A program made the position numbers and the translations under genes. This document shows, one piece after another, positions 25,532 through 36,109 of a stretch of 64,000 nt of DNA. Within the stretch, counting starts at the first letter, position 1; each line of letters opens with the position of its first letter. The DNA comes from Leptodontidium sp. MPI-SDFR-AT-0119 (Eukaryota; Ascomycota; Leotiomycetes; Helotiales; Leptodontidiaceae). Where the stretch lies: assembly GCA_020726505.1 (NCBI GenBank), contig JAHLEZ010000003.1, positions 2,356,001 to 2,420,000 on the forward strand. The letters are read 5' to 3'. The notes below the pieces were generated by a model. It worked only from the letters and a program-made list of their open reading frames with translations. It searched no databases and had not been told where the DNA came from.

Positions 25532-26817
25532 CAAAGAGAATATCATTTATATAGCGCTAGTAAGTAGCAGGGCCATTAATTAGGCTAAAGGGAAAAACTT
25601 TACACTTATATACGCCGTACCTTGTGCGAAAGGTAATATACTCCTTTAATATTAAGTTCATTTAGATTCGGTGAAAGGCTTAACGAATGTCTAATTTAGT
25701 AAAGATGCGAGTATTAATTATACGAGCTAAGGTCTTATTAATTAGAGGTAGGGGGTATCAGTCCTTCCGAGTAAGGGAATTCAGCACCTGAAAGTCGATA
25801 CATAACCGCAGGGAGTTATTCGGCTTCTTAACAAAGAGAATAAGGGCAGCGAATAATACTTAAGACGGCTTAATAAATCCTTTGTTTAAGTTATCTATAA
25901 TATATTCCTTAATAGCCTCAAGTTCTTTAGTCGACATCTTATATAATAACGAATACTTAAGTACTTTCTTACCCTCTCCTTTTAGCTTAATTTTATAATC
26001 GTACGAGTAATAGGGGGGGAAAATATTACTTTTTACTTTAGAGAATACGTGAGTCTAATTAGCGTACTCTAAGGGAATTATTAGTTTAGCGTTTAACTCT
26101 TAAATAGAAAGTGTAAACTATATAGCTGACTAGCGGCGGTGAGTGAGTTCGACAATTAGGGCTAATATAATAGCGGCTTTCTTTCGCTCTTAGTTTCTTT
26201 AATTAATTAGAGTATCGATCTCTTAAAGAGTCACTACGAATATCTTATCTCTAAACTTCTGTTTTATTAATATATAAAACGCTACGGCGCTAATCGAGAA
26301 GATCTTAATAATTAGACGTCGACGAGCTTTCTTACGTCGCTTTATAATTAGTAACTTATCTCGTAGTTAAAGAGAAGAAGTTAAGGAAAAAGGAGCTTTT
26401 ATAATTAAGTTATATATAAGAGAGAGTTATATTTATATCTTCTAAAGTGAATTAGTATAGTCCTTAATATATATTCTACGCGTGAAAGGAGCGAATTAAG
26501 GGGAGTCAGTTTAGTCTCGAGGGTATAAGAGCTCGGCGGTTCCGCTCTTTAGCTTAATAACTTCTATTCGGGCTAGTTTAATTAAGATATATATATTGTC
26601 TAGTCGTAAGGACTGTTATATATGTTAATTAGGCTAGTTATTTAATATACTTCTTAACTGAGGTGGAAGACTATTAGTAGTAAAGTGCGCGCGCTCTCTA
26701 AGCTTTATTATATGTCGTACTTATTAATACGAGAGCTCTATAATACATAAAGTATTAATAATAGAAGTAGGTTTAATAATAATACTAATATTAGGGATTA
26801 GCTAGGGGCGATATTAT
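25532..26817 (-). mobile_element. Gypsy-A, fragment 3 of 4: N-terminal half of RT and upstream pol
   Basis: The minus strand reads IKLKGEGKKVLKYSLLYKMS and FVKKPNNSLRLCIDF (near 25,800-26,000), then ITFRTRYGVYKCKVFPF and NGPATY near 25,545-25,640. These are hallmark motifs before the YLDD box in a common fungal Gypsy RT family. The frame continues exactly at 17,994 once Copia-1 and one copy of GTAAT are removed. The part from 26,100 to 26,817 should hold the protease and linker, but RIP has obscured motifs there. Confidence 0.88.
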
Positions 26818-26822
26818 ATACT

Positions 26823-26985
26823 TGTCGTACAGGCACGGGCCTACGGCACCATGGCGCTGCTGAGTCAGCCAGCCCCTATTCGTGTATGTAGTCAGTTACT
26901 CCCTACGAGCCTCCTTTTACAGAATTCAGACGACTTGATTACTACTTTGAAAGCACCTTACTTTATGCTCTACTTCTGCACTATA
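26823..26985 (+). repeat. TR-GAG 5' LTR
   Basis: The 163-bp LTR starts TGTCGTACAGGCACGG, resembling the Copia-1 LTR start (TGTCGTGCAAGAGCACG). ATACT precedes it. Confidence 0.92.
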
Positions 26986-27001
26986 GTTATGAGCCCCGCG
27001 C
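26986..27001 (+). other. TR-GAG primer binding site (initiator tRNA-Met, half-tRNA)
   Basis: GTTATGAGCCCCGCGC lies immediately after the 5' LTR and is complementary to the anticodon arm of initiator tRNA-Met. The first 13 bases are identical to the Copia-1 primer site. Confidence 0.75.
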
Positions 27002-27190
27002 TTCGCGCAAGCTGTTGATTCAACTAAGTGAGCCTCTAAAGGGAGAGGTGCCTCTTTAAAAGAGCGGTGTGTTGATCTCCCCTACCCGGAAAACACGACA
27101 GGACTCTTATAACAACACCTTTTGAAGCCTTAATACGACTGAGCCTACCTCTCCTCAACGCACCTCAACGAACCTCCGGCTGCTTTCACT

Positions 27191-28480
27191 ATGGCCTCCG
27201 GTACTTTCGCTAGCGCCACATTAATTCAACTCTCTACTAACAAACACTCCTTTCCTCCATAGCTGGCTGAGCTCAAAGCTCAAGTTATAACTGTAGGCGC
27301 GTGGAGTCAAGTCGATCCCGATGGACTAGATGCTCCGCATACGGCATCAGTTGAGCCAAAGCTCCCTATGTTAATCGACGAGCTAATTAAGGTGGAAAAC
27401 AAGGTGTAGAGACAAGCTTTAGAGGATTAGGCAGCGGACGTGTCAGAGTAGAAGGGGCCCCGGCCAATACAAACAGTTGCGCGATTCGTAGATGTCAAGG
27501 AGGAGTATACTTACCGATTGCGCGAATACTAAATTTAACACTCTCGCTGGAGCACCTCAAATTCACGGTACTAGGCCTTGTGGACGTGGGTACGCCAAAC
27601 GGTCCCTCTTATAATGCGAGAGCCACTTCAAGAGCAACTGATTCTCAGCGGTAAGCTCTCGTTACAAAACCTTATACGGGCTCTATAGCTGAGGTACGCC
27701 CTAACAGAGGAGGATATAAAGGAGTACGTACGGAACCAGTACTTTAAGGTGCTCGCTATTGCGAAGCTAGGTTCCGTTGCTCCGCTAGAGTGGCTCTCAA
27801 ACTAGTTTCTAGCGTATTCAAGAGTAGAGGCAAAGTAGCTCCCTGAGCTAAAGGGGTTCTAACTAAAGAAGGACTTTTTAGAGGCAGTGGAAAAGAAGCT
27901 AGCCCCTAAGTGGGCCTCCGAGCAACTCAGGAAGGCTAACGAGGCTAATATAATGGGCGAGCAAACACGGTCTTTAGAAGAGTATACGCGTATTCTTTAA
28001 GCACACTTTTACCGTGTAATCGACTCCAAAACCTCTGTCTCTTTAGTATACGCTACCCTCGGTGGTCGACCAGATGCTCCCTCTACGACTCCTCCGGCTG
28101 CTCTACAACCGTGCCCCTGCCTAGAGGCCGGCGAACGACTTCATCGTTGGCCCCCTGCGGTGTGCGCAAAGGTAGAGCTAGCTCTTATAGGCAAGAGCCT
28201 GTCTCGCCCCTTAATAGAGCTCTCTGACGCTCAAATGGTTGCTCTTTAATAACGGCTCAAATTACCTGAGTTTGCTAAGCTCCGTGAGAAGCTCTAAAAG
28301 AAGGGCTGGATAGCCGCTAAGAGCGCAACTTTAGATGTAAAGTACCCTGGACACGTTAACGCCTAGGGTAGGGTTATACAGAATCTTAGGGAGCTACGTC
28401 TTTAACGACTTAAAGCCTCATAGCGTTGAAAGGCTGCCCTAGAGGCAGTGGACTACTTACTACTGTTAGACTGGCGCTGA
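27191..28480 (+). pseudogene. gag-like ORF of the TR-GAG element, RIP nonsense codons
   Basis: One 429-codon frame runs from ATG 27,191 to TGA 28,478-28,480 without indels. About 19 TAG/TAA codons interrupt it, at places where Trp or Gln fits. The N-terminus reads MASGTFASATLIQLSTNKHS. A helical capsid-like middle follows (VKEEYTYRLREY, LTEEDIKEYVRNQYFKVLAI, ASEQLRKANEANIMGEQTRS). A Cys/His cluster (Cys308, Cys310, His318, Cys325) lies where a gag zinc knuckle would be, though the spacing is not the classic CCHC. I infer gag from position and composition, not from a family match. There is no pol in the element. Confidence 0.75.
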
Positions 28481-28583
28481 CGGGGTAGCTCCCCCTTAGG
28501 CTATAAAGTAACGAGGTAGTAGACTACTCACTACTACTAAACTAGCGCTGACGGGGTCGCTCCCTTTTAGGCTATATAGTAAC
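28445..28583 (+). repeat. Tandem duplication of about 68 bp at the gag end
   Basis: 28,445-28,512 and 28,516-28,583 are near-copies containing GCTGACGGGGT and GGCTATA. The first copy includes the gag stop codon, so the second lies in the 3' untranslated part. A partial third echo (GACGCTGAGAGAGTCGCTC) follows. Confidence 0.8.
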
Positions 28584-28817
28584 CATTGACGCTGAGAGAG
28601 TCGCTCTCCTCTCAGGTCACACAAACACACTCTTTTGGCCTACTTTTTGGCTTATACACACTCTTTTGGCCCCTTGGCGCTTTGGCTAGCCTCTGGGGGG
28701 TACGCACAACATGTAACCACTCCTTTGTTGAGCCTTATTAGCTCTCTATTTGTATACTAGCTTTCCTAGCTCTCTCTCTTCTTCTTGTATTCGGACGTTG
28801 CTTGTAACTGGGGGGTA

Positions 28818-28980
28818 TGTCGTACAGGCACGGGCCTACGGCACCATGGCGCTGCTGAGTCAGCCAGCCCCTATTCGTGTATGTAGTCAGTTACTCCTTA
28901 TGAGCCTCCTTTTACAGAATTCAGACGACTTGATCACTACTTTGAAAGCACCCTACTTTATGCTCCACTTCTGCACCATA
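28818..28980 (+). repeat. TR-GAG 3' LTR
   Basis: This 163-bp repeat is preceded by the polypurine tract GGGGGGTA (28,810-28,817) and followed by ATACT (28,981-28,985). Confidence 0.92.
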
Positions 28981-28985
28981 ATACT

Positions 28986-31900
28986 TAAAAGGCGCGGATC
29001 TAAGTATTTCTAACTCTTAGAGATTAATATAGAATTTATTATTAGCGTAACTTCTTTAATTAATATAATAGCGCGGCTACTTCTAGAGGCTACTATATGT
29101 TTCGAAACAAAGTATTTATTAAAAGGTATAATAAGAAAAGAAAGTAAGGAATATATAAGGGGTTTTATACTTAAAATAAAAAGGAGAAAAGAAGTAAACG
29201 AAGTACTAAGTATTAAAGACATAAGGGGGTAAATTTCCTTCACTAGCGCCGTGGGCTCGATTCCGGGGGGGTATAAATTCTCGACTCTATACTTCTAGCA
29301 CGACTATAATAGATTTCCCTAATCTTTCTTTCTATAACTTACGGTAGTTCCGTGGTTAGAGATTAGTTATAAGTGTAGGCTTAATAACTATATATCTATA
29401 GAATTAGTATCTTTGGCATCTAATATAATTCGACTATATTACGCGGGATACTAAGTTTAATTTTTTATTAATATAATCACTGATTTTCTAGACTTAGTAA
29501 TAGTTGAGGGATTAATAGTAATAAGTTCTAAGGTTATTAAGAAAGTAAGGGAGTAACTAATGTATATGTCAAAATTTGACTTAACACGCCAGCTAGAATT
29601 AGCTATAGAATCGAAACGTAACCTAAGATTTAAGGAAGGAGTAATTACTCGACTTCTTCCTATAAACTTTCTAGTAAACTTTATTAATTATAGTTAACTT
29701 AAGGAAGAAGCTAAGTCTAAAGTATTTATACTTAGCGCGGGAAGTAAGTACGAGTCGACTGTCGAAGTCGACTCCGTAAATTAAGTATTATAGTGGCTCT
29801 AAAATTCACGTAACTTAGTGTCTCTACGCTTGGCGTCGCGCTAGTAGCGTTAGTAAATCTTATGTACACGTAAGTCTCGGACCTTAATTAGTTTACTATA
29901 ACTTACTATTAAAGGGTAGTTTAATAACTAAATAAGTTATTATTTAGTAATATCTAAGAGTACTTTGTAATACTTTAGTTATAACCTTTTAATAATTACT
30001 TTATAGTTTCTTAAGTAAGTGATTAAGAAAGGAGTAAATAACTATAAACGCTTATCGACTATTAAATTTAACGTAATATAATAATTAATAGTCTAGCTAG
30101 TTCGACTATTAAATCCTTTAATAAGGACAAGTGAAGGCAGTAAGTGAATTAAAGGTTTCAAAAAGAAGGAAAGAGACTTTAAAAGAAAGTAATTAATAAA
30201 ATAATAACTATTAACTCTAGAATTAAGAAGTACAAGTAACTTATACGTGAGTCTATTCTTAGAAAGAGTAATATAGGTAGTAAGTACTAATTTACTAAGA
30301 AGCTTTATAAAGTCAAGATATCACATATCTCGTACTATACTTAAGAAGGAGCCTTTTCTTAGGCTAAGTCTTTTACTTATAAAGTAAGTTCCTTTATTAA
30401 TAAGTTGTCGTCGTCTATAGCTTAACTGTTAGACATAAGACTACTGTCGTTAGCGCTTAACTCTATCTCGTTAACATAGGAGGTATAACTATAACTAAGG
30501 GACTATTAGGCGAAATACTAAGGGGTATTCGCTAGTGTTTAAGCACGAAGTGTGTTAGCTTGTGTAAAGATTTATTAACCTAGGGGTTAACTAGTCTCTC
30601 GTCGCTAAGACGAAGTAGTAGTAAAAGCTTAGAGTGACTTTCCCGTGGTCCCTAAGGAGATATTAACTTAAAATCAGGGATAAGAATTTATACTTATCGC
30701 TAAGAGGCTAAAGCGACTAATATAAATAGTACTCTTTATAATTTATCTTTAGTCTTCGGCTTAAATTACTCTCATATACTCTTCTAAAGTTCTAGCTCTC
30801 TAATACTCATAGAATAGTTACTTACGTAGGCGGGACGAAAGCTTGTCTTATAAGTCTATTTTAAGTATTAAGTTATTAATTACGCCGCCTTAACTAATAA
30901 GAATTCTAAATTATTAATAAAAATCTTAAAAGGTTTGTTTTACGGCTTTTATCTTTAACACAGAGTAAAGGTTACGCGCTATTTATTACTTATAGGGGTT
31001 AATCAAGAATTTAACCACTTAGTTAACTAAGTCAAGTGTATTTATAATATTTTCGTCGTCGTTAAGTATTAAGGACAAGAAAAAGGGTTTTAGGAACGTG
31101 CGAGCTGTTCTTTTTATTTATATTAGTAACTAGTCCTTCTAGTAGTCGTCGTCGACAAAGTATTAGTCGTACTAACGTAAGGCGTTCTAGACTTAGACTT
31201 CTTATAAACGTGGACTATAGCTAATACCGTCCGAAAGCTTATTATTTAAGTTAAGGATCTTCTCGATTCGTGAGGCTATAAATATTTAGGATATCCTAAA
31301 AAAAGAGGGGGAACGACGACTTAAGATACGAGGAGGTCGGTAGCTATTATTACTATCGTCGTCTAGTAGTCCACTAGAGTTAAGAGTACTTTATACCTTA
31401 CCTTTGCCTTTATTTAACTCGAGGGTAAGAGTTTTCTTAATTAAGAGATAAAGGAGTGTGTCCTTTTCTTAGAAAGTTACAAATCTTAAGGTAAGTCTAC
31501 GTAATAGAGGCTCGTTAGTCGTAAGTCGCTATTATTAAAGCGACAACTTCAACTACTAGTTCTCTAGGCGACTCTCCGTGAGTTACTCTTTTAAAATACG
31601 AAGTCGGCTTTCTTATAGCGTCTCTCTTATATATGTCCTTGTAGGCTTTACACTACTCCCTAGCGTATTAATAGAAGTATTAACTTTAGGAGTATTAATA
31701 TCAAGAGAGTCAAGTATAAGGATAAAAGAAAAGGCAGACAATATATCGGCGTCGTCTATAGTAAGTCGCTTTATTAGAGGAAGGACGACTTTCGGCTTGA
31801 CTTAGCGAGTTAGAGGGAGAGGTCCAGCGAAGAGGGGGTTTCGACTTCGTCGTGTAGAGGCAGAGGTCGAGGAGGAGAATAAGGGTAATAGTAGCGAAGT

Positions 31901-32073
31901 AAGTATTGACTTCGCTATTAGTAGGGGTTTTAATACTACTATTTGTTAAGCTACAAAGCTTAGTATAAGCCTTTCTTATATTTAAGCTTTTAGGTCGTAA
32001 CTACTCACAGGAGAATTAAGGGGCGAGGGATATTTACTGTCTTCTTAGACGTAAAGAAAAGAGTTATAAATAA
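28986..32073 (-). mobile_element. Gypsy-A, fragment 4 of 4: 5' internal region (gag side)
   Basis: This AT-rich, RIP-mutated sequence lies between the TR-GAG insertion and the Gypsy-A 5' LTR. By order it must contain the untranslated leader and gag on the minus strand. I could not confirm a zinc knuckle or matrix/capsid motif, and the short open frames (for example 31,578-31,805 plus) are chance. A stretch at 29,248-29,271 looks like a tRNA T-arm but has no cloverleaf around it. No other gene is visible. Confidence 0.65.
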
Positions 32074-32322
32074 TGTGACGCTTGCCCTAAAAAGACGGCA
32101 ATCATGTGTAACTAACGCCTTACATATTAATACAAGAGACATATGACGATACTAAGCATTAACTTAGAATCTACAACTACAGAGGAAAGAAGGTAAGGAA
32201 AGAAGAGGTCTATATACAAGAGATTAGTATGTCTAGCACCATGGTAATCTCGGTACGTCCCGATCGGGCAGTACTAAGTGGAGCCGGTGGAAATGAGGCT
32301 CTGGACAGCGACAGTCGTCACA
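32074..32322 (-). repeat. Gypsy-A 5' LTR (right edge of the transposon nest)
   Basis: This 249-bp stretch has inverted ends (TGTGACG at 32,074 and CGTCACA at 32,316-32,322). On the minus strand its first 180 bases match 46,593-46,775 closely. Beyond it, base composition returns to normal and genes start. The left LTR of this element is outside the window, so its target duplication cannot be checked. Confidence 0.82.
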
Positions 32323-32864
32323 ATTTTACTTGATTTGAATATGATTAATAGCCATTAATCAAATCAAATCAAATCATTTTTTACGCTGAATACAAGATTG
32401 AATTCGCCTCTCCGTATCTATTAGTACCCAGTGAACTCCGCCATGTTTTCTCTACCGACATGATTGGTGCAATGGCTCTGTCCTGACTGATGAGAGTGTC
32501 TTGGAGTAACGCAGCGAGGGTTCATCAGCTGTAAAGAGGGTATCACTGCTGAAGGTGGAGTCTCAATTGCCCAGATTCAAGGAACCTGGAAAAGGTGTAT
32601 ATTACAAGTCTGGATTGTTCAAAATGCTATGTATACGCCTATGCGCCAACGCTGCAATGACACCAAGTCCATCTGCAAGCCTATCAAGCCACGTTTTAAT
32701 ATCCATCCATCCGTACTCCATCGCAAAAGCAAAAAGGAGAGGAATACACATCTCCACTGTAGTCTCTTCCTATGAATGAGCTCCACTCGTATCCTCAAAC
32801 CTAAGTACAATCCCAATGACTACCATCCACCTGGATACATAATGAAGCATCGAAGCCAAACCAT
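32323..32864. other. Border sequence between transposon nest and gene region
   Basis: No gene is visible here. It holds a short AATCA-type microsatellite (about four units, 32,357-32,377) and presumably the 3' untranslated region of the minus-strand gene ending at 32,865. Confidence 0.6.
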
Positions 32865-34693
32865 CTACTTCTTCTTCGATGGCTTAACTCTCTTGTGATC
32901 AATGTGGTATCCGGTATCAAGACCGCCAACTCTCGGAAGAGGAACCCACTGACGAGTATACTTCTCGAAGTACTCCTGAGGAACACCAGCCAACTCCATC
33001 TCCATGATGGGGCCACTCAGACCGCGACGCTTGTAGAAGTTATCTCTAGCAACCGCCTTACCCAACTCCTCATTGCCGTCCAACTTCTCGCAGATGCCCA
33101 TCCAGCACTTAAGAGGCTCGGCGTGGGTTACCCAAGGAGCGCCCCAGACGCCTGGCTCGTAGTCTGGGTGTTGGCGCATTGGTTGGATATCTGGGACCAG
33201 GACATACTTCATGCCGTGCTTTGCAGCTTTCTTCTCCAAGGTGGCGCGGATCTTCTCGGAGATCTTCCACAACGCACCGTGGATTTCAGCACCGTCCTCA
33301 GGGACGGCCTTGGCGTAGCCGTCGGAGTGGAGGACGAATTTGTAGTTGTCGAGCTTTGCGTGGCCGCTGTATGATAGTCAGCATTGTTGTTCAGGATCAC
33401 TCAAACCACACGCTGATGATGATGACGATAGTCATTTGCGTCCGTCGAAGACGGGCTCTAAAGCCTGTCTTCGATTTGAGCCTCCCGAAGAGCATATGAC
33501 ATTTACAAAATCACCACACGGTTGCAGAACATGTAGAAAGACTACTTACTATCCCTCGTAGTTACATCCTGGGAACTTGGCTCTGAGATAACTCTCCGAC
33601 CCCTCCTTGCCATATGCGAACAACCAGGCAGTTGGTTCCGTTTTGTCTGGACTAGGCTCAGCAGAGGCAACTTCAGGTTCAGGAGCAACGAGCTCTCGGC
33701 GTCCTAGATGGGAGAACTTCTGGAGCTTTGCAGAGCGCTTTGCAGATTCGTTGTCTACCAACTGAGCAGTTCCATAACCGCGCTTCTTTGGAGCTGGGGC
33801 GGCGGGCCTGGACACTTCCTTTGCGGCCTCGTTGTTGGCAGATGTCTTTGAAGCAGTGGTGGCCTCCTCAGATGCAGCGACGGTCTTGGGCTTGGACTTC
33901 TTGACGGCCTTCTTCTTGGGTGTCGTCTTGGCCTTCTTAACACATTCCTCGCCCGTAGCAGCGGGCTCGGGTTGGGCAGTATCCTCCACAATCTCATGTT
34001 CTTTAACAGTCTCAATGCTTGGAATGACACCTTCGGATTCATCGGCAGCTTGAGAACCGGTCATGGAAGCAGGTAGTGCGAAGACTCCCCAAACTGGCTT
34101 CTTTGCGGTCTTGCGCAGGACTTTTGAGGTGGCTTTGGTGTCCTCTGGTGCAGGAGCTGGCTTGACGGGCTCAACTTCATCGGAGGATGAAGGAGAAGGA
34201 GAAATGGTGCCATCGTCGTTCTTTCCTCCAAAGACGCGACGGACGTGATCAGGAGAGAATCGAAGGATGATTCTCTTGCCTTGAGAAAGGGTGACGGTGT
34301 CGTTCTTGTCGCTCTTGCCGTCGGCATCGCCCTTAACACTTTCTTCTGGAGATGGCTCTTGAGCAATTGCACCGCGTGCCGTGAGGACTTCTGGAAGGTG
34401 TGACTGGAAGCTTTGGGGCCTTGTCTGCCTTCTTATGGGACTTCTTGAACTCGGCACCTCGTTCTGGAACAGCGAGTCAGTATTGTCCATATAATGTTTC
34501 AAGGGGTTTCAACGGCACAGAGACGAGACCGAGAGACTGGGAGAAAAGACTTACCGGTATCCTTCTTAGCACGGCCAGAGCGACGGGTGCTGGGAGGAGT
34601 CGCGGGGACTTGCATCTTGGCCTTGGTAAGACGAGGAGTGACGGGCGGAGTGAGACCGGGTGCGATCATTGCGCTGCTCGAGACAGTCGCCAT
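32865..34693 (-). CDS. Lys/Ala/Pro-rich protein with a possible gamma-glutamylcyclotransferase-like C-terminus; frame conflict
   Basis: Exon 1 (34,693-34,555) starts MATVSSSAMIAPGLTP and ends at a GTAAGT donor. Exon 2 (34,463-33,550) follows an acceptor with a CTGAC branch site, and exon 3 (33,366-32,865) ends at TAG. The exon 2/3 join gives NYEGYGHAKLDNYKFVLHSD. The first part is basic and disordered (KKAKTTPKKKAVKKSKPK). The C-terminal 200 residues contain LFAYGKEGSESYLRAKFPGC, AKLDNYKFV and GALWKIS, reminiscent of the gamma-glutamylcyclotransferase/AIG2 fold, but the canonical YGSNL reads YGKEG, so activity is doubtful and the assignment weak. Summed exon length is not a multiple of three: the start of exon 2 reads well in another frame (EFKKSHKKADKAPKLPVTPS) before switching near 34,385, so one base is wrong or lost, or a splice is missed. 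Confidence 0.6.
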
Positions 34694-36109
34694 CTTGATG
34701 TTCTCTTGATTAGATCGAATGTGTAGCAAGCAATCAAAATCGTGCGATGTTCTGCGAATGTAGAGGTCAGAATTGACGTTGTGGGGAGAGAACAGAACAG
34801 GAAGAGATTGCAGGCGGGGGCGAAATATTTGTGTGCAGGGCTCGCGGCGCTTCGCGAACTCATTGCTATTGTGCATGGCTGATAATAGCATCTTAGGGCT
34901 TGGGAGCGGGGGTTAGATTTATTGACTCATCAGTTGAATGTGTGTCGAGGTGGTGAATATCTTGAAGGTGAACTCGTCGCGCGACAACGGCAACAAAGAA
35001 AATATTCCAGGGGCTGTAAGTGGTGCTTTAAGCGAGCCCTCATCTGGAAATCCCCACAAGGAACAATGGGGAGCACTTACAATGGTCTCAAAGAACAAAG
35101 ATAGATTTGCTCTGGATTGGATGCCTGAAGGGTAGCTGCAATGTTGGATGATCGTGAAGTTGTCTGGAGTTTCCGTGCGTTACGTTGCTGGGATTGGATA
35201 CCTTGCGCCTGGCTGCCTTGTTCGATTCGCGACATCCGAGAAGAACAATACCAGAGCAGACTCGGAAGGCTCTAAAGGAGAGAGAAAGCTTCTCCGTAAA
35301 AGTGGAAGGCTATACAACAGAATTGCTTGCTGAGATGGGGAGGGTGGGTAAGAAATTGAGATTCCTGGTACTAAAAAATTATTGCTTCGCCCGAGAAAGC
35401 AATGTGCGCCAGCGTGACCGATGACGAAATTGAACCAAATTTGCGAGCAGAACTCAACGAAGTGAATATAGGAATCCAGCCACAAACGCTGAGCTCAGAG
35501 TGTTTTCTAAGTCTGTCTGGTATGCTTAACAGATGGATATGTCGCTGAAGGTGTGTAAAATCGACAAGTAGCATGTCTCCTAGGTTGTCAAGGGGGCTGG
35601 GGGATTAATCGCCGGCCGGAGCTGTGTATAACCTCCCACGGGTACATACTCAGGTACTTCAATCGTAATAGAGGTTAGCGGAACTCATTTCTATCTAGAG
35701 TGGTATAAGCCCGACTGAAATTACTGCGACGGACAGTAATATTGGCCTGTGGAACAAGATGTGTTAAATACAGAACGTCAATCACTGTAAAAGGTAATCT
35801 CGAGTGTTTCGAGCCTTAAAAAGCTACAGCGACCCCCACATATAGCTGGCCATCGACGCAATTTGAAGTCGATCTCATATAATAAGAGCTGTAGACCAAG
35901 CCGGGGTGACGAGTGTGCGGGCTCGCTTGAGTTCTTGGCAGTCTACTGTAAACAAACCCCCTGTCTTCTCACCATTTTCACGTCTATCAAATTCCACCCC
36001 ATGCCTATCCACAGCTCTCTCCTCGCAACTACATTCTAATCCATCTGCCCCAACATCTTTATTACCTCCCGAATCACATGTCCTCAATTCGGGCTACCTG
36101 TGGCAACGC
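34694..36109. other. Intergenic region, no supported gene
   Basis: This is the upstream region of the minus-strand gene at 34,693 and the downstream side of the protease gene. Open frames here are short, overlap on both strands and show no domain or splice support. No repeat or RNA gene is seen. Confidence 0.5.

Larger units (their letters stand above)
26823..28980 (+). mobile_element. Non-autonomous gag-only LTR retrotransposon (TR-GAG type, Copia-like)
   Basis: This 2,158-bp element has 163-bp LTRs (26,823-26,985 and 28,818-28,980) and a perfect 5-bp target duplication ATACT (26,818-26,822 and 28,981-28,985). A primer site matching initiator tRNA-Met follows the left LTR and a polypurine tract precedes the right one. 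The interior contains one gag-like frame and nothing resembling protease, integrase or RT. The LTRs differ at about six positions, all C/T. Elements with a gag gene only are known in plants as TR-GAG. It must borrow pol from an autonomous Copia relative. It is inserted in Gypsy-A. Confidence 0.92.

Noticed and set aside
28750..29013. Open frame on the plus strand crossing the right LTR of the gag-only element
   Set aside because: It spans interior, LTR and flank, so it cannot be an ancestral gene of the element.
29248..29271. tRNA T-arm-like sequence (GGGCTCGATTCCGG)
   Set aside because: No acceptor, D or anticodon arm around it; not a tRNA gene and not next to an LTR, so not a primer site either.
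1..32322. CRISPR-like or satellite arrays
   Set aside because: Repeats are LTRs and RIP-derived simple composition; no regularly spaced units, and the host is a eukaryote.
32895..33374. 159-codon plus-strand frame over the last exon of the gene at 32,865-34,693
   Set aside because: Shadow of the minus-strand exon, whose splice sites and protein are coherent.
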